Source: Camelimonas fluminis
GTDB lineage: Bacteria; Pseudomonadota; Alphaproteobacteria; Rhizobiales; Beijerinckiaceae
DNA: 64,000 nucleotides
NCBI RefSeq assembly: GCF_014656355.1
Contig: NZ_BNCG01000006.1
Location: 97,180 to 161,179, forward strand
Reading direction: 5' to 3'
The notes beneath the pieces were generated by a model, which saw only the letters and a program-made list of their open reading frames with translations, did not search any database and was not told the DNA's origin. The position numbers were made by a program, and so were the translations under genes. Every line of letters starts with the position of its first letter. The first letter of the stretch is position 1. This document shows, piece by piece, positions 28,215 through 38,185 of this stretch.

Positions 28215-28837
28215 GCGGTCGCGACCTCCGTGCTTGCCAGAATTTGCGCCGCCTGCCGCACAGCGGCCGCCACGTCGCCTTCGAACGCCCAGGGGCCGAG
28301 GGCGACGAACTCCGCGCCTGTGGCGGCGAGGGGGCCAACCTGATCCATGGAGCTGGCGTAGGCGACGCAGGGCGTGGCGAAGACGCCGGCCCACCATTCG
28401 GCCTGCTCCAGCGTGGCGTCGCTGTCCTGATCCGGACCGCCGAACATCAGATAGTCCACATTGGCCTCGCCGGCGATCATGGCGTTGTGGCGCATTTCGG
28501 CGCCTGCAACGCTGACGCCGACCACGCGATCCGGCTGCAATGTCTCCAGCGCCTGCTCCAGGGTTTCCTGATCGGGCGCGGTGAGGTGGACGCCGTCGGC
28601 GCCGCCGCGAACCGCCGCCTGCGGGGAGGCGTCAACCAGCACCGCTGCGCCGTGCTGCTGGGCGACGGGCGCCAGCTGCTTGATGCGGTTGATCTGGGCG
28701 CGGTCGTCCGCCGGGGCGAGGCGCAACAGCAGGGCGGCTGTCTCGCCGGCGCCGCATGCGGCTTCGAGCGCAGGCGCAAAGGTCGCGGCGTCGTTGACCA
28801 CCGGAGTGACGAGATAGAGGCGGGCGGTGTCTGTCAT
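28211..28837 (-). CDS. Divergent thiamine-phosphate-synthase-like protein
   Basis: TIM-barrel protein of 208 residues with ThiE similarity: YLVTPVV at the first strand, GGADGVHLTAPDQETLE (the usual GVHLGQxD loop, altered), GVSVAGAEMRHNAMIAGEANVDYL and a C-terminal TGAEFVALGPWAF. The pyrophosphate loop normally reading GPxFxTxTK is replaced by FGGPDQDSDATLE, and no thi genes or TPP riboswitch are near. It may have lost or changed the ThiE reaction. It is coupled to the Sel1-repeat gene by an ATGA overlap. Confidence 0.75.
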   Translation of the reverse strand: MTDTARLYLVTPVVNDAATFAPALEAACGAGETAALLLRLAPADDRAQINRIKQLAPVAQQHGAAVLVDASPQAAVRGGADGVHLTAPDQETLEQALETLQPDRVVGVSVAGAEMRHNAMIAGEANVDYLMFGGPDQDSDATLEQAEWWAGVFATPCVAYASSMDQVGPLAATGAEFVALGPWAFEGDVAAAVRQAAQILASTEVATA

Positions 28838-29726
28838 CGATCATGTTCCAGAAGCATTTGCCGGCGAGGCGGGCCAGGGCGGCGTCGTTTCGCTGGAAAT
28901 GCTTCATTTCAGGAGCCAGGGCAAATTCCGGTCCGGCCGGTTCAACCCTGATAGCATTCTTCGCCCGCCGGATGCATCCGCCAGCGGGAGACCCTGGCGA
29001 ACTGGCGGGGGGATGCAGGTCTGCTCCATGGACGTCAAACAAGGCGGAAATGGCGCCGGTCGATCGCAGACAGGCGGGCGGCGCCGGCGACAAGCGTTGT
29101 CGCCGGACAGGCTGGCGCGGGAAGATGCCGTTCCGGGAGACAGATGACGGACGGTGGAGCCCGTATGGCTACCTGCACTCTTGCCATAGTGCAGGACGCG
29201 GTGCGGCCATTCGTATGGCGACGGGGCGTGCTGGGGCAAAAAGTTCTGGCTGGCGGCATTGCGGCTGACCGGATTGGCCGGCTGGATGTCTGGCGCGGCG
29301 AGCGCGACTGGATCGTCGGCGTCGCGGGGGGCGCCGGCGTGCATGCCGCTGGCGCTGACGGCGCTGATCTGGCTGGCGCATTATCAGCAATACGGTGGGG
29401 CGGTTCCAACGGATGCCGGAGCCCGACTGCGCGGATCGCAATCGGTGACGGGGGAATCGGCATTGTGTCCGGACCCGGCTCCGGCGTGCTGGCGTGGACG
29501 GCGACGCCGGGTATGGCGGCGTCCGGGCTATCTGATGATGTTCACTGACCCGGCCCAGTTCAACATTATCCCGATGGATGGCCTCGCGGCGGAGAACATC
29601 GCCAGATTGCGCGCCGCTGGAAGCATTCGCCATCTCTGACGGTGCAAAGAAAAACCCGCGCCGGAGCGCGGGTTCTGATGGCCATGACGGCGCGATAACG
29701 CGCCGCCGGATCTGGCGGTCCTGGAA
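28838..29726. other. 890-base intergenic region with an inverted repeat
   Basis: No gene can be supported. One open frame on the plus strand (29144-29548) has a GGGAG ribosome-like site, but its translation has no recognisable family and overlapping frames look equally plausible. The left end holds a perfect 9-bp inverted repeat (GAAGCATTT at 28851-28859, AAATGCTTC at 28897-28905). The fba terminator lies at the right end. Confidence 0.5.
29648..29674 (-). terminator. fba intrinsic terminator
   Basis: 9-bp stem (AACCCGCGC / GCGCGGGTT) with a 4-nt loop. On the minus strand the hairpin is followed by TTTCTTT, about 50 bases after the fba stop. Confidence 0.85.
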
Positions 29727-30743
29727 TCAGCCTTCCAGGCCCTTGTTCCATTCGCCCTTCGAGGCGAGGCCGTTCATGCGGGCGCGGTGAGCGAAAGCCT
29801 GCTGGGCCGCAGCGACGTTCTCCTGCTTGCCGGCCCAGGCCTTCTGCGGGGCAGCCTGCAGGGCGCGGCCATAGCTGAAGGTCATCTTCCAGGGGAAGCC
29901 GCCGAGCTTGTTCATGGCGTCGAGGTGCGCGGTGGCGTCGACGTCGCTCTGGCCGCCCGACAGATAGGCGATGCCCGGCACGGCGGACGGCACGGTGCGC
30001 TTCAGGACCTTGATGGTCTCCTCGGCGACCTGCGCGACCGAAGCCTGCTGCGGGCACTTCTTGCCGGAGATGATCATGTTCGGCTTCAGCACGATGCCTT
30101 CCAGCGCCACGCGGGCGTAGAACAGCTGCTGGAAGACTTCCTTCAGCGCCCACTCGGTGACTTCGGCGCAACGCTCGATGGTGTGGTCGCCGTCCATCAG
30201 CACTTCCGGCTCGACGATCGGGACGATCTGCGCTTCCTGGCACAGGGCGGCGTAGCGGGCCAGGGCCTGGGCGTTGGCGTTGATGCAGTTCCAGCTCGGG
30301 ATGCCCGGGGCGATGTCGATCACCGCGCGCCATTTGGCGAAGCGTGCGCCGAGCTTGTAGTACTCGGCCAGGCGCTCGCGCAGGCCGTCGAGGCCTTCGG
30401 TGACGGTCTCGCCGGGGCTGAACGGCAGCGGCTTGGCGCCAGCGTCGACCTTGATGCCCGGGATCGAGCCGGCCTGCTCGATGACGCGGGCAAGCGGCGT
30501 GCCGTCCCTGGCGTTCTGGCGCAGGGTCTCGTCATAGAGGATGACGCCGGAGATGTTGTTGGTCATCGCGTCGGTGGCGCGGAACATCAGCTCGCGGTAG
30601 TCGCGGCGGTTCTCTTCCGTCGATTCCACATTGATGGCGTCAAAGCGCTTCTTGATGGTGCCGGAGCTCTCGTCGGCGGCCAGGATGCCCTTGCCGGGCG
30701 CGACCATCGCTTCAGCGACCTTGTTCAGTTCAGCAAGATTCAT
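29727..30743 (-). CDS. fba: Class I fructose-bisphosphate aldolase
   Basis: Schiff-base aldolase of 338 residues that cleaves fructose-1,6-bisphosphate to DHAP and GAP (or the reverse). GKGILAADESSGTIKKRF is the class I opening, KWRAVIDIAPGIPS and LEGIVLKPNMIISGKKC hold the active-site lysines, and GIAYLSGGQSD binds phosphate. It is related to the eukaryotic-type class I enzymes, not to the zinc-dependent class II. GGAGG is 7-8 bases before ATG 30743. It is last in a minus-strand cluster gapA-orf-pgk-fba. Confidence 0.95.
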   Translation of the reverse strand: MNLAELNKVAEAMVAPGKGILAADESSGTIKKRFDAINVESTEENRRDYRELMFRATDAMTNNISGVILYDETLRQNARDGTPLARVIEQAGSIPGIKVDAGAKPLPFSPGETVTEGLDGLRERLAEYYKLGARFAKWRAVIDIAPGIPSWNCINANAQALARYAALCQEAQIVPIVEPEVLMDGDHTIERCAEVTEWALKEVFQQLFYARVALEGIVLKPNMIISGKKCPQQASVAQVAEETIKVLKRTVPSAVPGIAYLSGGQSDVDATAHLDAMNKLGGFPWKMTFSYGRALQAAPQKAWAGKQENVAAAQQAFAHRARMNGLASKGEWNKGLEG

Positions 30744-30903
30744 TGTGTGTCCTCCGGATGGATCGGGGGCCCCGCCATCGCCTGCCGGCGTGCGGGCGTC
30801 CCGGTCATGGTGCGGAAGCGCCAGCCCCCTGGCGCGTCCGGTTGATGCGGTTTACGGCGCCGGGAGCGCGGGGCTTCGCCCATGCGCGCGCCGGCGAAGA
30901 AAT

Positions 30904-32097
30904 TCAGGCCTTGCGCAGGGCCTCGACGCCAGGCAGCGCCTTGCCTTCCAGCCATTCCAGGAAGGCCCCTCCGGCCGTCGAGACATAGCTGAAGTCGTCC
31001 GCCACGCCGGCGTGATTGAGCGCCGCGACGGTGTCGCCGCCGCCCGCCACCGACATCAGCTTGCCGGCCCTGGTGCGCGCCGCCGCATGCTGGGCCGCCG
31101 CGACGGTGCCGCGATCGAACGGCGCGATTTCGAAAGCGCCAAACGGGCCGTTCCACACCAGGGTGGCCGCGTCGTCGATTACCGCGCGCACGCGATCAAT
31201 GGACAACTCGCCGACGTCCAGGATCATGCCGTCGGCCGGGATGGCGTCAACGCCATAGGTCTGCGACGGGGCGCCCGCTGCGAATTCCTTCGCCACCACG
31301 GCGTCGACGGGCAGCACGATGGCGCAATTGCTTTTCTGCGCCGCGGCGAGAATGCGCAGGGCGGTGTCGGCCAGATCCTTCTCCGCCAGCGACTTGCCGA
31401 CAGCCAGGCCCTGGGCCAGCAGGAACGTGTTGGCCATGCCGCCGCCGATAATCAGCGCGTCGACCTTGCCGACGAGGTTCTCCAGCAGGTCAATCTTGCT
31501 CGACACCTTGGCGCCGCCGACCACGGCGACGATGGGGTGAACCGGCTTCTCAAGCGCCTTTGTCAGCGCGTCCAGTTCGGCCTGCATGGTGCGGCCGGCG
31601 TAGGCGGGCAGCACGCGGGCAAGGCCCTCGGTGGAGGCGTGGGCGCGGTGGGCGGCGGAAAACGCGTCGTTCACGTAAACGTCGCCATTGGCGGCGAGCG
31701 CCTTGACGAACTCCGGATCGTTCTTCTCTTCGCCGGCGTGGAAACGGGTGTTCTCCAGCAGGAGCACCTGGCCGTCGCCCAGCCGGGCCACGGCGTCAGC
31801 CGCGGCGGAGCCGATGCAGTCGTCAGCGAAGGCGACGTCCTGGCCGAGATGGCTGGCGAGGGCGGCGGCGATCGGCTTCAGGCTGTCCTTGTCGCTGCGC
31901 TGGCCCTTGGGACGGCCGAAATGCGCGAGCAGGATGACCTTGCCGCCAGCCTTCACGATTTCCTGGATCGTGGGCAGGATCCGCTCAATGCGGGTGGCGT
32001 CGGTGACGCGGCCGTTCTCGACCGGAACATTCAGGTCGACGCGCAGCAGAACGCGCTTTCCGGCGAGGTCCGCGTCATCGAGCGTGCGAAATGTCAT
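30904..32097 (-). CDS. pgk: Phosphoglycerate kinase
   Basis: Glycolytic/gluconeogenic kinase of 397 residues interconverting 1,3-bisphosphoglycerate and [19 protein letters not shown] opens the N-domain, [11 protein letters not shown] and [12 protein letters not shown] are the substrate basic patch, and [17 protein letters not shown] with the C-terminal [12 protein letters not shown] bind the nucleotide. Its ATG at 32097 lies 5 bases after the stop of the small membrane-protein gene, with AGGA overlapping that stop, so it is co-transcribed with it. Confidence 0.97.
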   Translation of the reverse strand: MTFRTLDDADLAGKRVLLRVDLNVPVENGRVTDATRIERILPTIQEIVKAGGKVILLAHFGRPKGQRSDKDSLKPIAAALASHLGQDVAFADDCIGSAAADAVARLGDGQVLLLENTRFHAGEEKNDPEFVKALAANGDVYVNDAFSAAHRAHASTEGLARVLPAYAGRTMQAELDALTKALEKPVHPIVAVVGGAKVSSKIDLLENLVGKVDALIIGGGMANTFLLAQGLAVGKSLAEKDLADTALRILAAAQKSNCAIVLPVDAVVAKEFAAGAPSQTYGVDAIPADGMILDVGELSIDRVRAVIDDAATLVWNGPFGAFEIAPFDRGTVAAAQHAAARTRAGKLMSVAGGGDTVAALNHAGVADDFSYVSTAGGAFLEWLEGKALPGVEALRKA

Positions 32098-32102
32098 GGA
32101 GC

Positions 32103-32492
32103 TTATCCTGTCAGTCCAAAGCGCTGGACAAGGGCGATGAGGGCCGCGGCGATCACGCCAGCCAGAATGGCGGCGACGATCAGCGAAGGGAAGCCGGGCA
32201 GCATGCGCAGGCGGGAATAAACCCGATCGACCGATTCCTGGCTGGCCAGCACGCCGGTGACGCCGGTGTTGTGCTCGATGCGGTCTTCCATGCGCAGGAC
32301 CTGCGCCTCGGAACGGGCCAGCTTTTCCTCGATGCGGGCGAGCTTGTCCTCAAGCCGGGCCAGCTGGTCAGCGGAAGGGGCGGCGGCGTCGCCGGCTGGT
32401 TGCGCGGAAGCTTCCGGCTTCGACGCGGGCGTGACGGAAGCGGGGAAGGAGGGAGCCTCCGGTTCAACGCGGCTGGAGGAACTGGCGCTCAT
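32103..32492 (-). CDS. Small coiled-coil membrane protein in the gapA-pgk cluster
   Basis: Product of 129 residues with three parts: a Pro/Ala/Ser-rich leader (1-40), a heptad-like charged helix (42-75, for example [16 protein letters not shown]), and a C-terminal membrane helix (about 101-122, [19 protein letters not shown]). It is probably tail-anchored with the coiled coil in the cytosol. It lies between gapA and pgk and is translationally close to pgk (5-base gap). I do not recognise a named family. Its placement suggests co-expression with glycolysis, but not a function. Confidence 0.72.
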   Translation of the reverse strand: MSASSSSRVEPEAPSFPASVTPASKPEASAQPAGDAAAPSADQLARLEDKLARIEEKLARSEAQVLRMEDRIEHNTGVTGVLASQESVDRVYSRLRMLPGFPSLIVAAILAGVIAAALIALVQRFGLTG

Positions 32493-32727
32493 GGGTTGTC
32501 TCCTGGGTTCCTTGCGGCGGCGGATCAGATCGCGCCAGTTGAGGCGTCTTCCAGCGGAGCGGATCGCCCGGCGTCCGGAAAATGCGTCGCTTCAAAAAGA
32601 TAGCGCCTTCGCAGGTCAGGCTGGGCCGGTGGGACCTGGGTGCCTGGCTTCCTGGCGATCTTGCTGTTACCCCCACGCCGGACCGCTTCACGCATCGCGG
32701 GCGAAAAACCGGCGTCCCCGAAAGACA

Positions 32728-32755
32728 TCTGGCGCAACCCGGGGGTCGCGCCAGA
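32728..32755 (-). terminator. Hairpin after gapA
   Basis: 8-bp stem (TCTGGCGC / GCGCCAGA) with a 12-nt loop just downstream of the gapA stop. The weak T-rich stretch behind it may allow read-through into the next genes. Confidence 0.4.
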
Positions 32756-32770
32756 CTGCTTTGACGTTGG

Positions 32771-33778
32771 TCAGATCAGCTTCGCCATGGCGACAGCGGT
32801 GTCGGACATGCGGTTGGAGAAGCCCCACTCGTTGTCGTACCAGGACATCACGCGCACCAGGTTGCCTTCCAGCACCTTGGTCTGGTCGAGGTGGAAGATC
32901 GACGAGGCCGGATGGTGGTTGAAGTCGATGGAAACGTTAGGCTCATCGGTGTAGGCCAGCACGCCCTTCAGGGCGCCGTTGGCGGCGGCCTTGATGGCGT
33001 CGTTGATCTCGGCGACCGAGGTGGCCTTCTTCGCGATGAACTTGAAGTCGACGACCGAAACGTTCGGGGTCGGCACGCGCACCGAGGTGCCGTCCAGCTT
33101 GCCGTTCAGCTCCGGCAGCACCAGGCCGACGGCCTTGGCGGCGCCGGTGGAGGTCGGGATCATCGACAGGGCCGCCGCGCGGGCGCGGTACAGGTCCTTG
33201 TGCATCTGGTCCAGCGACGGCTGGTCGTTGGTGTAGGCGTGGATCGTGGTCATGAAGCCCTTCTCAATGCCAACGAGGTCATTGAGAACCTTGGCGACCG
33301 GAGCCAGGCAGTTGGTGGTGCACGAGGCGTTCGAGACCACGATGTGGTCCTTCGTCAGCTTGTCGTGATTGACGCCGTAAACCACGGTCAGGTCGGCGTT
33401 GTCGGCCGGAGCCGACACCAGCACGCGCTTGGCGCCGGCCTTGAGGTGAGCCGAGGCCTTGTCCTTCGAGGTGAAAATGCCGGTGCACTCGAAGGCGATG
33501 TCGACGTTGAGGGCGGCGTGCGGCAGCTCGGCCGGATCGCGCACGGCGGTGACCTTGATGGCCTTGCCGTTGATGACGATGGCGTCGCCCTCGACCTTCA
33601 CGTCAGCCGGGAAGCGGCCGTGCACCGAGTCATAGCGCAGCAGGTGAGCGTTGGTCTCAACCGGGCCCAGGTCGTTGATGGCCACGACCTCGACGTCAGT
33701 GCGGCCGGACTCGACGATGGCGCGCAGCACGTTGCGGCCAATGCGTCCGAACCCGTTGATGGCAACCCGAACCGTCAT
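32771..33778 (-). CDS. gapA: Type I glyceraldehyde-3-phosphate dehydrogenase
   Basis: Homotetrameric dehydrogenase of 335 residues. [19 protein letters not shown] is the NAD fold, and AINDLGPVE with its Asp favours NAD over [18 protein letters not shown] has the catalytic cysteine, and [13 protein letters not shown] closes the active site. ATG 33778 is preceded by GAGGAG. It lies between tkt and pgk, as in many Hyphomicrobiales. Confidence 0.97.
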   Translation of the reverse strand: MTVRVAINGFGRIGRNVLRAIVESGRTDVEVVAINDLGPVETNAHLLRYDSVHGRFPADVKVEGDAIVINGKAIKVTAVRDPAELPHAALNVDIAFECTGIFTSKDKASAHLKAGAKRVLVSAPADNADLTVVYGVNHDKLTKDHIVVSNASCTTNCLAPVAKVLNDLVGIEKGFMTTIHAYTNDQPSLDQMHKDLYRARAAALSMIPTSTGAAKAVGLVLPELNGKLDGTSVRVPTPNVSVVDFKFIAKKATSVAEINDAIKAAANGALKGVLAYTDEPNVSIDFNHHPASSIFHLDQTKVLEGNLVRVMSWYDNEWGFSNRMSDTAVAMAKLI

Positions 33779-34006
33779 CTTGAAACTCCTCGTCCTCTGG
33801 GCGCTCCGGAGCGGCGCTCCGGGCGGATCGGCGCAAAATCCGGGACAATCTGCCGGATTTCGCTATATCCCTTTGATTTTATGCATTTTCTTGAGGCTGA
33901 CTGCCCGAAAATGCCTTGCCTGCGCGGCGCCGTGGAGGGCGCCATCGCGGAATCTCTTGCCTGAACGTCCGGCGGACAACGCCTTCAAAAGGCGGCGCCG
34001 GAAGCA

Positions 34007-34032
34007 GAACGGCCGCCAGATAGCGGCCGTTC
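34007..34032 (-). terminator. Hairpin after tkt
   Basis: Perfect 10-bp stem (GAACGGCCGC / GCGGCCGTTC) with a 6-nt loop, 10 bases beyond the tkt stop. No long U tract follows on the minus strand. Confidence 0.5.
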
Positions 34033-34040
34033 GGGTCAGA

Positions 34041-36032
34041 TCAGGCGTTGCGGCGCTTCAGCACGGCGTCAACGACGGCTTCAGCGGTGATGCCGAAGTT
34101 TTTGTAGACGTCCTTGTAAGGCGCGCTGGCGCCGAAGCTCGACATGCCGACGAAGCCGCCGTTTTCGCCGATCACGGCGTCCCAGCCGAAGCGTACGCCG
34201 GCTTCAATCGCCACGCGCACCGGCGCGTCGCCGATCACCGCCTTGCGGACGTCCTCAGGCTGCTCAAGGAAGACGTCGAGCGAAGGCACGGAGACGACGC
34301 GCGCGGCGACGCCCTGGGCCTTGAGCTGCTCGCGGGCGGCCATCGCCAGTTCGACTTCCGAGCCGGAAGCGAAGATGCTGGCCTCGGCCTTGCCGCCTTC
34401 CGCCGGAGCCAGCTCATAGGCGCCGGCTTCGGAGAGGTTTTCCTGCACGTGATCGTGACGCACCTGCGGCAGGTTCTGACGCGAGAGCGCCAGCAGGGTC
34501 GGGCCGCTGGTGCGCTTGACGGCGATCTGCCAGGCTTCCGCCGTTTCGACCGTATCCGCCGGGCGGAACACGGCCAGGTTCGGCATGGCCCGCAGCGAAG
34601 CCAGGTGCTCCACCGGCTGGTGGGTCGGGCCGTCCTCGCCGAGACCGATCGAATCATGGGTCATGACGTAGATCGCCGGGATTTCCGCCAGGGCGGCGAT
34701 GCGGATCGACGGCCGGCAATAGTCGGTGAAGACGAAGAAGGTGGCGCCGGCCGGGCGGAAGCCGCCGTGCAGGGCCATGCCGTTCATGGCCGCGGCCATG
34801 CCGTGCTCGCGGATGCCATAGTGGATATAGCGGCCGGCGAAATCGCCGGGGCTGATTTCCTTCAGGTTCTTCGTCTTGGTGTTGTTGGACGGCGTCAGGT
34901 CGGCCGAGCCGAGGATCAGCTCGGGAACCGCGACCGTGATCGCCTCAAGCGCGATCTCGCTGGCCTTGCGGGTGGCGACCGTCTGCGGATTGGCGATGAG
35001 GCTGCGCTTCAGCCCGTCGATGGCGGTGTCGAAACCGGCCGGGACGATGTGGTTGACGCGACGCTCGAACTCGGCGCGACGCGTCTCCGGCTGGGCGGCG
35101 AAGCGGGCGGTCCAGGCCTGGTGCACGGCGCTGTTGCGGGCGCCGGCGGCGCGCCAGGCGTTCAGGATGTCATCGGGAACCTCGAACGGGCCGTATTCCC
35201 AGCCGAGCTGCGCCTTGGCGGCGGCCAGCTCCGCGGCGCCCAGCGGCTCGCCATGGGCCTTTGAGGTGCCGGCGCGGTTTGGGGAACCAAAGCCGATCAC
35301 CGTGCGGCAGGCGATCAGGGTGGGGCGGTCCGATTTCTGCGCCTGGTCGATGGCGGCGGCGATGGCCTCCGGATCGTGGCCGTCGATGCGCATGGCGTTC
35401 CAGCCAGCCGCCTCGAAGCGCTTCACCTGGTCGACGGAATCGGCCAGCGACAGCGGACCATCGATGGAGATGCCGTTGTCGTCGTGGAAAACGATCAGCT
35501 TCGACAGCTTGAGATGGCCGGCGAGGGCGATGGCTTCCTGGCTGACGCCTTCCATGAGGTCGCCGTCGGAGGCCAGCACATAGGTATGGTGGCTGACGAG
35601 GTCGTCGCCATACTCGGCGGCCAGCATGCGTTCGGCCAGCGCCATGCCGACCGAGGTGGCGATGCCCTGACCGAGCGGGCCGGTGGTGGTCTCGACGCCG
35701 GCGGTGACGAAGTTTTCCGGGTGGCCCGGGGTCGTCGAATGCAGCTGGCGGAACTTCTTGATGTCCTCAAGCGAGACACTGTCGTAGCCGGTCAGATACA
35801 GCAGCGCGTACAGCAGCATGGAGCCGTGGCCGGCCGACAGGACGAACCGGTCGCGATCCGACCAGTTTGGAGCCTTCGGATCAAATTTCAGGTAGCGCGT
35901 GAACAGCACCGTGGCGATGTCGGCGGCGCCCATGGGCAGGCCGGGGTGGCCGGAATTCGCCTTGTCGACGGCGTCCATGGCGAGCGCGCGGATCGCGTTC
36001 GCGAGGCGACGGTGTTCAACGGAATGGGTCAT
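34041..36032 (-). CDS. tkt: Transketolase
   Basis: Thiamine-diphosphate enzyme of 663 residues of the pentose phosphate and Calvin-type rearrangements. [15 protein letters not shown] and [18 protein letters not shown] start the N-domain, [11 protein letters not shown] is the TPP/Mg motif, and the C-domain shows [28 protein letters not shown]. It is the first gene of the minus-strand central-carbon cluster and is divergent from the DUF4164-zapA operon. There are no Calvin-cycle genes in the window, so a general pentose-phosphate role is likelier. Confidence 0.97.
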   Translation of the reverse strand: MTHSVEHRRLANAIRALAMDAVDKANSGHPGLPMGAADIATVLFTRYLKFDPKAPNWSDRDRFVLSAGHGSMLLYALLYLTGYDSVSLEDIKKFRQLHSTTPGHPENFVTAGVETTTGPLGQGIATSVGMALAERMLAAEYGDDLVSHHTYVLASDGDLMEGVSQEAIALAGHLKLSKLIVFHDDNGISIDGPLSLADSVDQVKRFEAAGWNAMRIDGHDPEAIAAAIDQAQKSDRPTLIACRTVIGFGSPNRAGTSKAHGEPLGAAELAAAKAQLGWEYGPFEVPDDILNAWRAAGARNSAVHQAWTARFAAQPETRRAEFERRVNHIVPAGFDTAIDGLKRSLIANPQTVATRKASEIALEAITVAVPELILGSADLTPSNNTKTKNLKEISPGDFAGRYIHYGIREHGMAAAMNGMALHGGFRPAGATFFVFTDYCRPSIRIAALAEIPAIYVMTHDSIGLGEDGPTHQPVEHLASLRAMPNLAVFRPADTVETAEAWQIAVKRTSGPTLLALSRQNLPQVRHDHVQENLSEAGAYELAPAEGGKAEASIFASGSEVELAMAAREQLKAQGVAARVVSVPSLDVFLEQPEDVRKAVIGDAPVRVAIEAGVRFGWDAVIGENGGFVGMSSFGASAPYKDVYKNFGITAEAVVDAVLKRRNA

Positions 36033-36369
36033 CTGGACGTCCGGTTGCGGCTGGATCTGGCTGGACGCGCCGCCTGCGGAAAACCGTACAGGACGCGCGC
36101 GGGCTAGATAGCACCTGCTGGACGCGAGTCAATGTAAGCGCCGATCAATCACGCGCAAAGCAGGCGTTCCTGGCTACATGACGCAAGGACATGGCGAAAA
36201 CCAGGCGCGACCGCCGGCAGGGGCGGGTTTCCGCCTGGCGGACGGATTGGGCGGCGGCGGTTCCCGCCGCCGACGCCAATGTATTTGCAGCGCGCCCGCG
36301 CATCCCTTTTGCATCCGCGCCGGCTCAGGGGATATAAACGGGCGGCAGGCGAAGCAAAGCGCGGAGACC
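36033..36369. other. Divergent promoter region tkt / DUF4164-zapA
   Basis: About 335 bases between divergent starts, presumably carrying both promoters. No gene or clear operator was seen. Confidence 0.5.
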
Positions 36370-36648
36370 ATGAATCTCAACGAGGCCCTGAAACGACTGG
36401 ATGCGGCGCTGACGGCGCTGGAAGCGGCGGCTGCCCGTCGCGCCGAAGCGGACCGGCGCACCATCGACATCGAGACCGAACTGTCGCTGATGCAGGACGA
36501 CAGGGCGCGGCTGGCTGTTGATCTGGACGGGGCCATGGCGCGGCTGGCCCGCCTGCAGGCAGCCGCCTCGGAGGTGGAAGAGCGGGTGGAGAGGGCGATC
36601 GGCGTGGTGACGGCGGTTCTGGCCGCCGATGAACGCGGGGAGGCCTGA
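36370..36648 (+). CDS. DUF4164 coiled-coil protein
   Basis: Product of 92 residues, almost entirely one predicted coiled coil: LNEALKRLDAALTALEAAAARR, then ALARLQ-like repeats and ASEVEERVERAI. It is the DUF4164 protein that commonly precedes zapA in Hyphomicrobiales. It is 2 bases upstream of zapA and so in the same operon; a link to division is inferred from this context. The start has GGAG only 3 bases upstream. Confidence 0.8.
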   Translation: MNLNEALKRLDAALTALEAAAARRAEADRRTIDIETELSLMQDDRARLAVDLDGAMARLARLQAAASEVEERVERAIGVVTAVLAADERGEA

Positions 36649-36650
36649 TC

Positions 36651-37070
36651 ATGGCGCAACTTAATGTTTCCATCGCCGGCAAGATCTACCGCATGGCCTG
36701 CGCTGACGGCGAGGAGGATCACCTCGCCGGGCTGGCGGCGGAATTCGACCGTCGCGTCAGCGACATGCAGCAGGCGTTCGGCCAGATCGGCGATTTGCGC
36801 CTGCATGTGATGGCGGCGCTGACCGTGCTCGACGAACTGCAGGAAGTTCGCAAGCGTCTTTCCGAACATGATGCGGAAATGCGGGCCGTGCGCTCCGCCT
36901 TGGCGGGCGGCGACCAGCGCGTCGCCGACGCGGAAGGCCAGGCAGCGGCGGCGCTGATCCGGGTCAGTGAGCGAATCGAAAGCCTGGCGCGGGATCTCAA
37001 CCCCATGTCGGTGTCCGGCGGCGCGGGGGCGGCGACCCCGGCTTTTGCGGTGACGCCGCCTGGCGATTGA
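36651..37070 (+). CDS. zapA: Cell division protein ZapA
   Basis: FtsZ-ring cross-linking protein of 139 residues. LNVSIAGKIYRMACADGEEDHLAGLAAEFDRRV is the ZapA globular head, followed by a long helix (IGDLRLHVMAALTVLDELQEVRKRL and on) that dimerises. It has a C-terminal low-complexity tail rich in Gly/Ala/Pro. It is immediately upstream of the 6S RNA, the conserved zapA-ssrS-cyclo-ligase arrangement. Confidence 0.92.
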   Translation: MAQLNVSIAGKIYRMACADGEEDHLAGLAAEFDRRVSDMQQAFGQIGDLRLHVMAALTVLDELQEVRKRLSEHDAEMRAVRSALAGGDQRVADAEGQAAAALIRVSERIESLARDLNPMSVSGGAGAATPAFAVTPPGD

Positions 37071-37167
37071 GCCAACGACCGGGCGTGCGCTTCGGGCCAT
37101 GACGCCGCAGTCAGCAGAATTGTGGGCGCCGGCGGGGCGACGCTCTGGAAAAAGCGGTGGGCGCGGC

Positions 37168-37322
37168 CTATTTTGCTGTTGCGGGGCTGTGAGGCCCGAC
37201 AGGAGCATTTCCCCGGGGCCTTAACGATCCCAAGGGAGCTGTACCTGCCCAGGTCCGTGGACCTGGGCATACGGCGCCCACCTACTTTGTAGGTTTCCCG
37301 GGATCGCACTCCATCGGCCATT
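37168..37322 (+). ncRNA. ssrS: 6S RNA
   Basis: The interval between zapA and the 5-formyl-THF cyclo-ligase gene contains conserved alphaproteobacterial 6S RNA blocks: GGAGCATTTCCCC, then GATCCCAAGGGAGCTGT, then CGCCCACCTACTTTGTAGG and TTTCCCGGGATCGCACTCCA. GATCCCAAGGGA and TTTCCCGGGATC pair across an internal hairpin (CCCAGGTCC-GTGG-ACCTGGG), giving the bubble that mimics an open promoter. It sequesters housekeeping RNA polymerase in stationary phase. The exact ends are uncertain by about 10 bases. Confidence 0.9.
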
Positions 37323-37391
37323 GTGGCTCCGCACATTTTTCCGCGCGTCCGTTCTGGCTCCGGTTCCGGCGCGGCGGTTGACCGCAGGCAC

Positions 37392-38006
37392 ATGACGCAG
37401 CAGTCAGCAAAACCCGCAGCGCTCCCGGACGCCGCCAGCACGCAGAAGGCGCTGCTGCGCGAACGGGCGCGGGTGATCCGCGACGCCATCTCCCCAGCCG
37501 AACGCGCCGCCGCCTCGCGCGCCATCGCCGCGCGCTTCATGGCCCACGCGCGCGATTTCCACGTCGACGGCGTCGTTTCCGCTTACTGGCCCATCCGCAG
37601 CGAAATCGATCCGCTGCCGCTGTTGCAAGCGCTGGCCGCCGCCGGCTTCGCCACCAGCCTGCCGGTCGTTGCTCATCCCACCCTGGTTTTCCGGATCTGG
37701 CGTCCGGGCGATCCGCTCGTCGACGCCGGCTTCGGCACGCGCGGCCCCAGTGGGGAAGCGCCGGAATGCGCCCCCGCGCTGGCGCTGGTGCCCTGCCTGG
37801 CGTTCGATCGGGCCGGCGGGCGGCTGGGCTATGGCGCGGGGCATTTCGACCGGGCGCTGGAGCGGTTGCGCGCCACGGGCCCCGTGCGGGCCGTCGCCCT
37901 GGCCTTCGCCGCCCAGGAAGTCGCCAGCGCCTTCAGCGAGGCCCACGACCAGCCGCTGGACGCGATTGTCACCGAGCGCGAACTGATCCGGCCGACGCGG
38001 GTCTGA
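37392..38006 (+). CDS. fthC: 5-formyltetrahydrofolate cyclo-ligase
   Basis: ATP-dependent enzyme of 204 residues converting 5-formyl-THF to 5,10-methenyl-THF. KALLRERARVIRDAISPAERAA is the N-terminal helix, VVSAYWPIRSEIDPLPLLQAL the substrate region, and LVPCLAFDRAGGRLGYGAGHFDRALE the catalytic/ATP loop. It lies directly after the 6S RNA, so the two may be processed from one transcript. The ATG at 37392 has a modest ribosome site (GCAGG). Also called ygfA. Confidence 0.93.
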   Translation: MTQQSAKPAALPDAASTQKALLRERARVIRDAISPAERAAASRAIAARFMAHARDFHVDGVVSAYWPIRSEIDPLPLLQALAAAGFATSLPVVAHPTLVFRIWRPGDPLVDAGFGTRGPSGEAPECAPALALVPCLAFDRAGGRLGYGAGHFDRALERLRATGPVRAVALAFAAQEVASAFSEAHDQPLDAIVTERELIRPTRV

Positions 38007-38185
38007 TCTGAACCTGAAGCTGGCTGGTCCTGGCGTTGTCGCATCCGCCGGGTTTTCCGGGGGCGCGCGCATGTTATGGAATGGAGGCGCGCAGCATGTT
38101 CCGCCTTCATGACGAGAGGCGGTATCTGGCGTCTGGCGTCGCTGTCGCGACTTCCGGCCAGATGCAACAGGGGTGTGGAGACGTC

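Noticed and set aside
28211-28837. A TPP-regulated thiamine gene
   Set aside because: No THI-box-like leader or other thi gene is visible around it.
29144-29548. Possible small gene in the thiE-fba gap
   Set aside because: It has a GGGAG site, but the translation resembles no family and overlapping frames in other phases are equally open, so it is left as intergenic.
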